This document shows positions 4,789 to 9,248 of a stretch of DNA of 9,248 nt, piece by piece. The stretch's first letter is position 1; each line of letters begins with the position of its first letter. The notes under the pieces were generated by a model, which had not been told where the DNA came from, did not search any database, and saw only the letters and a list, made by a program, of their open reading frames with translations. Source of the DNA: an uncultured Campylobacter sp. (GTDB lineage: Bacteria > Campylobacterota > Campylobacteria > Campylobacterales > Campylobacteraceae); assembly GCF_938030785.1 (NCBI RefSeq), contig NZ_CALHIK010000086.1, positions 1 through 9,248 on the forward strand. Reading direction: 5' to 3'. Position numbers and translations under genes: made by a program.

Positions 4789-7740
4789 GTGATTTTTTTA
4801 GGCATTGACGTAGGATCAACTACTGTTAAAACGGTAGTTTTAAACGAAAAATATGAAATTTTAAGCAAAAGCTACGAGCGGCATCTGGCAAAGCCAAAAG
4901 AGCTGGTGCTGGATAAAATTTTGCAAATCCAAAAAACCTATGCAGGCGAGCAATTTAGCGTCGCCATAGCGGGTTCGGCGGGCATGGGTATCGCCAAAAA
5001 TTGCAAAATTCCGTTCGTCCAAGAGGTTTTCGCTACCTCGCTCGGCGTCAAGCGGATGTTTCCAAAGACCGATGTCGTCATCGAGCTCGGCGGCGAGGAT
5101 GCTAAAATTTTATTTCTCACGGGCGGACTTGAGGAGCGGATGAACGGCTCGTGCGCTGGCGGTACCGGCGCATTTATCGATCAGATGACCAATCTTTTGC
5201 ATCTGGATATCACGGAGCTTGATCGTTTAAGCTTTGCAGCTAATAAAATTTACCCAATCGCCTCGCGCTGCGGCGTGTTCGCCAAAAGCGATATCCAGCC
5301 TCTACTAAATCAAGGCGTACGCAAGGAAGATATCAGCGCCAGTATCTACGCCGCGGTCGTTGAGCAGACGATCTCGGGGCTCGCTCAGGGTCGCGAGGTC
5401 AAGGGCAATATCCTGTTTTTAGGCGGTCCGTTGTTTTTCCTAAAAGGCCTTCAGGCTCGCTTTAAAGAGGCGCTAAAGCTCACCGATGAAACCGCGACCT
5501 TCCCTGACATCGCACCTTATTTCGTGGCTTACGGCAGCGCGCTATACGCAAAGGATACGGGCGAGACTCTAAATTTAGAGGAAACGATCGCGCTTTTAAA
5601 AAAAGAGCCCGACAGAACCGCTCTGGAAGCCGAGCCGCCGCTTTTCAAAGACAGAGCGGAATTTGACGAGTTCACCGCTCGTCACGCCCGCGCCAGCGTG
5701 CCTAAGGTAGATATCCACACCTATAGCGGAGATGCGTATTTGGGCGTAGATTGCGGCAGTACCACAATCAAAGTCGTGCTGATAGGCGCAAACTACGAGC
5801 TGCTGTATAAATTTTACTCCTCCAATAAAGGCGATCCCGTCGATATCCTGCTGCCGCGCCTTAAGGAGTTATACGATCTTTGCGAAGGTCGCATTAAAAT
5901 CAAAGGTAGCGGCGTTACCGGCTACGGCGAGGATCTTATAAAAACCGCCTTTCGCTTCGATTACGGCATCGTCGAGACGATCGCGCATTATAGCGCCGCG
6001 CGCCACTTCAATCCGAAGGTAGATTTTATCATCGATATCGGCGGACAGGACATCAAGTGCTTTTCGATAAAGGATGAAAATATCGATTCTATCGTGCTAA
6101 ACGAGGCGTGTAGCTCGGGCTGCGGCTCATTTTTGCAGACCTTTTCAAATTCCTTGGGCTACGACATTAAAGATTTTGCAAACTTAGCTCTTTTTGCGAC
6201 CCATCCCGCCAAGCTTGGCAGCCGCTGCACGGTCTTTATGAACTCCTCGGTCAAGCAGGCCCAAAAGGACGGCGCTACGATCGAGGACATCAGCGCAGGT
6301 CTTGCCATCAGCGTCATAAAAAATGCTATTTACAAGGTTATCCGCGTGCGAAACGCCGACGATCTTGGGCAAAATATCGTAGTGCAGGGCGGGACATTTT
6401 TAAATAATGCCGTGCTACGCGCGTTTGAGCTTGAGCTTAAGAAAAACGTCATCCGCCTTGATATCAGCGAGCTTATGGGCGCATACGGCGCGGCGCTTTT
6501 TGCCAAAAATAACGCAAATGAGCGCACCGATATGATAAGTCGCGCCGAGCTTGATAGCTTTACTCACAGTAGCGAGTTTAGCGTCTGCAAACTCTGTACG
6601 AACAAATGCCCGCTTACGATTAGCCATTTCGGCGATACTAAATTTGTCACAGGTAACAAATGCGAGCGCGGCGCGGGCAAGGAGATCCGCCACGACATCA
6701 CGAATTTATTTGAGTTTAAAAACGAGCTTTTGCGAAAATACCGCAAGCCGCCGAAGCAGGGCGCACCGCGGGTCGGAATTCCGTTTGTTTTGAATATGTT
6801 CGAGATGATCCCGTTTTGGAGCGCATTTTTTGAAAATTTAGGCATGAGCCTCGTGCTGTCGCAAAAGCCGCGAAAAGAGACGCTGTTTTTGGCAAGCCAG
6901 AGCATCCCGAGCGACACCGTCTGCTACCCGGCTAAAAGCGTGCATGGCCACATCTACGATCTTTTAAACAAGGATGTGGATTTTATCTTTTATCCATGCA
7001 TGAGCTACAGCTTGGATGAAAATATCAGCGAGAACTGCTACAACTGCCCCGTAGTTGCATATTATCCGGAGCTTATCCGCTCAAACGTAGGGGCGCTGGA
7101 GGAGAAAAAATTCCTCTATCCGCACGTGGATCTGAATATGCAAGACTCGTTTTCAAAGACGATGCAAGGCGAGCTTGCGGATGTCGGGTATAAATTTAAT
7201 GTCGATGCGATCAAAAACGCCGTATTTCAGGGGTTAAAGGAGCTGCAAAACTATAAAAATACCGTCCTAATCAAGGGCGAGGAGACTCTAAAAGAGATAC
7301 AAAGCAGTGGCGCTAGCGCCGTGGTGCTCGCGGGTCGCCCGTATCATATCGATAAGACGATCAACCACGGCATCGATCGCTATCTAAATTCCTTGGGCTT
7401 CGTAGTTCTTAGCGAGGATTCGCTGCCTTTGACGCAGGTACGCACGAAATCGCTAAATCAATGGACCTACCACGCCAGGCTTTATAGCGCGGCGCAGTTC
7501 GTCTGCAAATACCCGCGCATGCAGCTGGTGCAGTTAGTCAGCTTCGGCTGCGGGATCGACGCGATCACGGGTGATGAGGTGCGCGACATACTGCGTCAAA
7601 ACGGTAAAATTTACACCCAGCTTAAGATCGATGAAGTCACCAACCTAGGTGCGGTCAAGATCCGCCTTCGCAGTCTAAAAGCTACCATGCTAGAGCGCGA
7701 GAAGCAAGCGCAATCAAAAAAGGCCAATAATGTTTGCTAA
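4789..7740 (+). CDS. Tandem acyl-CoA dehydratase activase-like ATPase with DUF2229-like region
   Basis: 983 aa from a GTG start. MIFLGIDVGSTT at the N-terminus is where this family normally begins, so I accept the start despite a weak ribosome-binding site. Residues 2 to about 255 form a BcrA/BadF-type ASKHA ATPase: DVGSTTVK (7-14), ELGGEDAK (99-106), cluster cysteines C122 (SCAGGTGAF) and C161 (SRCGVF), and LGGPLFF. Residues about 317-573 repeat the fold: DCGSTTIK (321-328), DIGGQDIK (416-423), C441 (EACSSGCGSF), C480 (SRCTVF) and QGGTFLNN. A DUF2229-like region follows, with C600-x2-C603-x3-C607 and C625, then C712, C737, C750, C753 and C921. Relatives use ATP hydrolysis to push a low-potential electron from a bridging [4Fe-4S] cluster to a partner Fe-S enzyme. 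The next gene is the likely partner. Substrate unknown; no signal peptide, so cytoplasmic. Confidence 0.85.
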   Translation: MIFLGIDVGSTTVKTVVLNEKYEILSKSYERHLAKPKELVLDKILQIQKTYAGEQFSVAIAGSAGMGIAKNCKIPFVQEVFATSLGVKRMFPKTDVVIELGGEDAKILFLTGGLEERMNGSCAGGTGAFIDQMTNLLHLDITELDRLSFAANKIYPIASRCGVFAKSDIQPLLNQGVRKEDISASIYAAVVEQTISGLAQGREVKGNILFLGGPLFFLKGLQARFKEALKLTDETATFPDIAPYFVAYGSALYAKDTGETLNLEETIALLKKEPDRTALEAEPPLFKDRAEFDEFTARHARASVPKVDIHTYSGDAYLGVDCGSTTIKVVLIGANYELLYKFYSSNKGDPVDILLPRLKELYDLCEGRIKIKGSGVTGYGEDLIKTAFRFDYGIVETIAHYSAARHFNPKVDFIIDIGGQDIKCFSIKDENIDSIVLNEACSSGCGSFLQTFSNSLGYDIKDFANLALFATHPAKLGSRCTVFMNSSVKQAQKDGATIEDISAGLAISVIKNAIYKVIRVRNADDLGQNIVVQGGTFLNNAVLRAFELELKKNVIRLDISELMGAYGAALFAKNNANERTDMISRAELDSFTHSSEFSVCKLCTNKCPLTISHFGDTKFVTGNKCERGAGKEIRHDITNLFEFKNELLRKYRKPPKQGAPRVGIPFVLNMFEMIPFWSAFFENLGMSLVLSQKPRKETLFLASQSIPSDTVCYPAKSVHGHIYDLLNKDVDFIFYPCMSYSLDENISENCYNCPVVAYYPELIRSNVGALEEKKFLYPHVDLNMQDSFSKTMQGELADVGYKFNVDAIKNAVFQGLKELQNYKNTVLIKGEETLKEIQSSGASAVVLAGRPYHIDKTINHGIDRYLNSLGFVVLSEDSLPLTQVRTKSLNQWTYHARLYSAAQFVCKYPRMQLVQLVSFGCGIDAITGDEVRDILRQNGKIYTQLKIDEVTNLGAVKIRLRSLKATMLEREKQAQSKKANNVC

Positions 7741-8947
7741 ATTTACAAAAGATATGAAACAAACCCACACGATCTTAATCCCTACGATGATTGATCCGCA
7801 CTTTCGCTTTATGCAGGGGGTGCTGCGCGATGAGGGATACAAAAGCGTGCTGCTTAAAGAGGATCGTGCAAATATCGTCGAAGAGGGGCTTCGTAGTGTC
7901 CATAACGATATGTGCTATCCCGCGCTGCTCGTCATCGGACAGTTTATCGACGCGCTAAAAAGCGGCGAGTACGATACGCACAAAGTAGCGCTTCTCATCA
8001 GCCAAACGGGCGGCGGTTGCAGGGCGAGCAACTATATAAATTTACTCCGCAAGGCGCTTGAAGATAGCGGCTTTTCTTACATTCCGGTGATCTCTTTAAA
8101 TTTCGGCTCGTTGGATGAAAACGAGTTCGCGCTCGGTAAAAAATCGCTCATCAAGCTTATGGCTGCGATCTTTTACGGTGATTTGATGATGAGCCTTTAT
8201 AATCAATGCAAGCCCTATGAGATGACCCTCGGCGCTACGAATGAAATTTACGAGCGGGTCGCCGCGCGCATCGCTTCGATGACAAACGAGTGGACGTTCT
8301 TCCGCTTAAAAAAGAATTTTCGCTATATTCTGGAAAACTTTGCCGCTCTGCAGCGCAGCGGCGAGCAAAAGATCCGCGTGGGCATCGTGGGCGAAATTTA
8401 TCTAAAATACTCGCCTATCGGCAACAACGGCCTAAACGCCTATCTCATCCGCGAAAACGCAGAGCCCGTAAATACGGGGCTGATGGACTTCGTGCTTACC
8501 TGCATCTACGATGCGGTTTACGATAAGCAGCTCTACGGCAAGGGCGGCGCGGCGTATTACGGCTCGCTCGCCGTCGCTAAAATTTTAGAATTTTTCCAGG
8601 GCTGGCTGATAGAGGAGACGAAGCGATATGGATTTGCCGCGGCGACGCCGTTTGGCGAGGTGCGTGCAGCCGCCGAAGGCTACATCAGCCATGGCGTCAA
8701 GATGGGCGAGGGCTGGCTACTAACGGCGGAGATGGTGGAGTTTATGAAGCGCGGTATCGAAAACGTCGTGTGCGCGCAGCCCTTTGGCTGTCTGCCGAAC
8801 CACATCATCGCGCGCGGAATGATCCGAAAGATCAAGCAAAACTATCCGCAGGCAAACATCGCCGCGATCGATTACGATCCGGGCGCAAGTGCGGTAAATC
8901 AAGAAAACCGCATAAAACTTATGCTTGCCAACGCAAACCGAAAGTAG
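7730..8947 (+). CDS. HgdB-like Fe-S protein, partner of the tandem activase
   Basis: 405 aa. The ATG at 7730 has AAAAAAGG (7716-7723) 6 nt upstream and overlaps the preceding gene by 11 nt; an in-frame ATG at 7754 is an alternative. The protein corresponds to the C-terminal third of long activase-related proteins, distantly like the 2-hydroxyacyl-CoA dehydratase subunits HgdA/HgdB. Recognisable blocks are ILIPTMIDPHF (15-25), VHNDMCYPALLVIGQ with C62, ISQTGGGCRASNYI with C97, VGIVGEIYLKYSP (217-229), and CAQPFGCLPNH with C348 and C354. The closing segment AAIDYDPGASAVNQENRI is also family-typical. C62, C97, C348 and/or C354 are plausible ligands of an Fe-S cluster; this is inference from conservation in the family as I remember it. 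Probably a cytoplasmic reductase or dehydratase component that takes electrons from the activase. The reaction is unknown. Confidence 0.8.
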   Translation: MFAKFTKDMKQTHTILIPTMIDPHFRFMQGVLRDEGYKSVLLKEDRANIVEEGLRSVHNDMCYPALLVIGQFIDALKSGEYDTHKVALLISQTGGGCRASNYINLLRKALEDSGFSYIPVISLNFGSLDENEFALGKKSLIKLMAAIFYGDLMMSLYNQCKPYEMTLGATNEIYERVAARIASMTNEWTFFRLKKNFRYILENFAALQRSGEQKIRVGIVGEIYLKYSPIGNNGLNAYLIRENAEPVNTGLMDFVLTCIYDAVYDKQLYGKGGAAYYGSLAVAKILEFFQGWLIEETKRYGFAAATPFGEVRAAAEGYISHGVKMGEGWLLTAEMVEFMKRGIENVVCAQPFGCLPNHIIARGMIRKIKQNYPQANIAAIDYDPGASAVNQENRIKLMLANANRK

Positions 8948-8974
8948 CGCGAGCTTTTATTTGCTTGTGCCCGT

Positions 8975-9002
8975 CGGCTCATGCGCTTTGTTATTTGAGC
9001 CG
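8975..9002 (+). terminator. Possible terminator hairpin after the activase operon
   Basis: CGGCTCA (8975-8981) pairs perfectly with TGAGCCG (8996-9002), loop 14 nt, starting 28 nt after the stop. The nearest T-run (9014-9018) is 11 nt beyond the stem, so the match to an intrinsic terminator is imperfect. The TGAGC at 9009-9013, directly before that T-run, could pair with GCTCA (8977-8981) as an alternative. Confidence 0.35.
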
Positions 9003-9034
9003 CCGAATTGAGCTTTTTGCCGCTTAATCTTGGT

Positions 9035-9100
9035 CGCAATGCGGCGTAAATTTTAAAAATTTAGCGCGCAGCAAGTGATAAATCGCATTGCGGTAAATTT
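9035..9100. repeat. Paired CGCAwTGCGG-TAAATTT repeat
   Basis: CGCAATGCG (9035-9043) and CGCATTGCG (9084-9092) are exact reverse complements. Because the unit is nearly self-palindromic they also read as direct repeats, both followed by TAAATTT (CGCAATGCGGcgTAAATTT and CGCATTGCGGTAAATTT). Between them, 9047-9063 is a 17-nt palindrome, TAAATTTT-A-AAAATTTA. A third partial unit, CATTGCG, is at 9189-9195. Function unknown; protein-binding sites or a long-loop stem are possible. Confidence 0.4.
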
Positions 9101-9162
9101 AAAGAATTTAGAATTTTTAGAAATTTTGGCGAGTAAATTTTCAAAGAATTTTGAAATTCCGA

Positions 9163-9248
9163 GTGGGCGAATCAATAAATTTTATCTACATTGCGCTTTT
9201 TGAACACGCACCTTTCTATGAAATACAGCGTGAAATTTTAAAATTTCA
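9163..9248 (+). other. Open reading frame running off the right edge, trmD-start-like
   Basis: From a GTG at 9163 the frame is open to the window end (28 codons), and its last stop upstream is the TAG at 9118-9120. The translation includes INFIYIALFEHAPFYE. This resembles the TrmD N-terminus in this window (MNFIFISLFENLIAPYFE), and the DNA at 9175-9204 matches 3439-3468 at 24 of 30 positions, with ATA in place of the trmD ATG. No ribosome-binding site precedes the GTG. It may be a new gene cut by the window, a decayed fragment, or chance. Confidence 0.25.

Larger units (their letters stand above)
8948..9248. other. 301-nt region without a confident gene
   Basis: After the second activase-operon gene no supported coding sequence remains. 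The stretch contains a hairpin (8975-9002), the paired CGCAwTGCGG repeat (9035-9100), an A/T-rich segment, the open frame from 9163, and an 18-nt perfect palindrome TGAAATTTTAAAATTTCA at the extreme right edge (9231-9248). I found no tRNA-like cloverleaf. Confidence 0.6.

Noticed and set aside
6551..6917. Overlapping frames on both strands within the DUF2229-like region
   Set aside because: They lie inside the conserved cysteine-rich part of the 983-aa protein and their translations show only low-complexity shadow composition.
7716..7722. A-AAA-AAG heptamer in the correct phase for a -1 ribosomal frameshift at the end of the tandem activase
   Set aside because: A -1 slip reaches TAA at 7728-7730 after two codons and does not enter the downstream gene, which is in the +1 frame. 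Only a one-base deletion-type change at the A-run (or +1 slip) would fuse the two.
8770..9027. 85-codon + strand frame overlapping the end of the second activase-operon gene
   Set aside because: It is mostly an out-of-frame reading of a well-conserved coding region, and its remainder has arginine/alanine-rich composition typical of such shadows.

Overview
The window looks like a chromosomal segment of an anaerobic or microaerophilic Campylobacter of the C. gracilis / rectus / showae / concisus type. This rests on the gene order waaA - RluA-family synthase - ffh - rpsP - khpA - rimM - trmD - rplS, which I recall from Campylobacter genomes, and on the frequent AAAATTTTA-type codon runs combined with a moderate G+C content (judged by eye). 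The species is inference. Every gene I can support is on the + strand; I see no tRNA, rRNA, CRISPR array or insertion sequence.

Region 1 (1-4493) is a translation and protein-export operon. It opens with the 3' end of waaA (Kdo transferase). Then come a pseudouridine synthase, the SRP GTPase Ffh, ribosomal protein S16, the small KH RNA-binding protein KhpA, the 30S maturation factor RimM, the tRNA m1G37 methyltransferase TrmD and ribosomal protein L19. From rpsP onward the genes are separated by 1 nt or overlap by 4-8 nt, which suggests one transcript with translational coupling. The only sizeable internal gap, ffh-rpsP, is filled with interleaved inverted repeats and may be a regulatory leader. 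rplS is followed by a likely terminator and a second strong hairpin.

Region 2 (4494-4788) is an AT-rich intergenic stretch. It holds those hairpins, a perfect 18-nt palindrome and a plausible promoter for the next operon.

Region 3 (4789-8947) is a two-gene operon related to the 2-hydroxyacyl-CoA dehydratase activators (HgdC/BadF/BcrA family) and their Fe-S partners. The first protein (983 aa) carries two complete activase-type ATPase domains in tandem plus a cysteine-rich DUF2229-like region. The second (405 aa) is an HgdB-like cysteine-containing protein. Together they match the layout of the roughly 1400-aa single-chain 'activase-related' proteins of anaerobes, here split by an 11-nt overlap next to an A6 run. 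The pair probably makes an ATP-driven low-potential electron-transfer enzyme. No substrate can be named: no CoA transferase, canonical dehydratase subunit or electron-transfer flavoprotein gene lies alongside. This is the most interesting system in the window.

Region 4 (8948-9248) has no confident gene. It holds a hairpin, a paired CGCA(A/T)TGCGG repeat, A/T palindromes, and an open frame at the right edge whose start resembles the 5' end of trmD.
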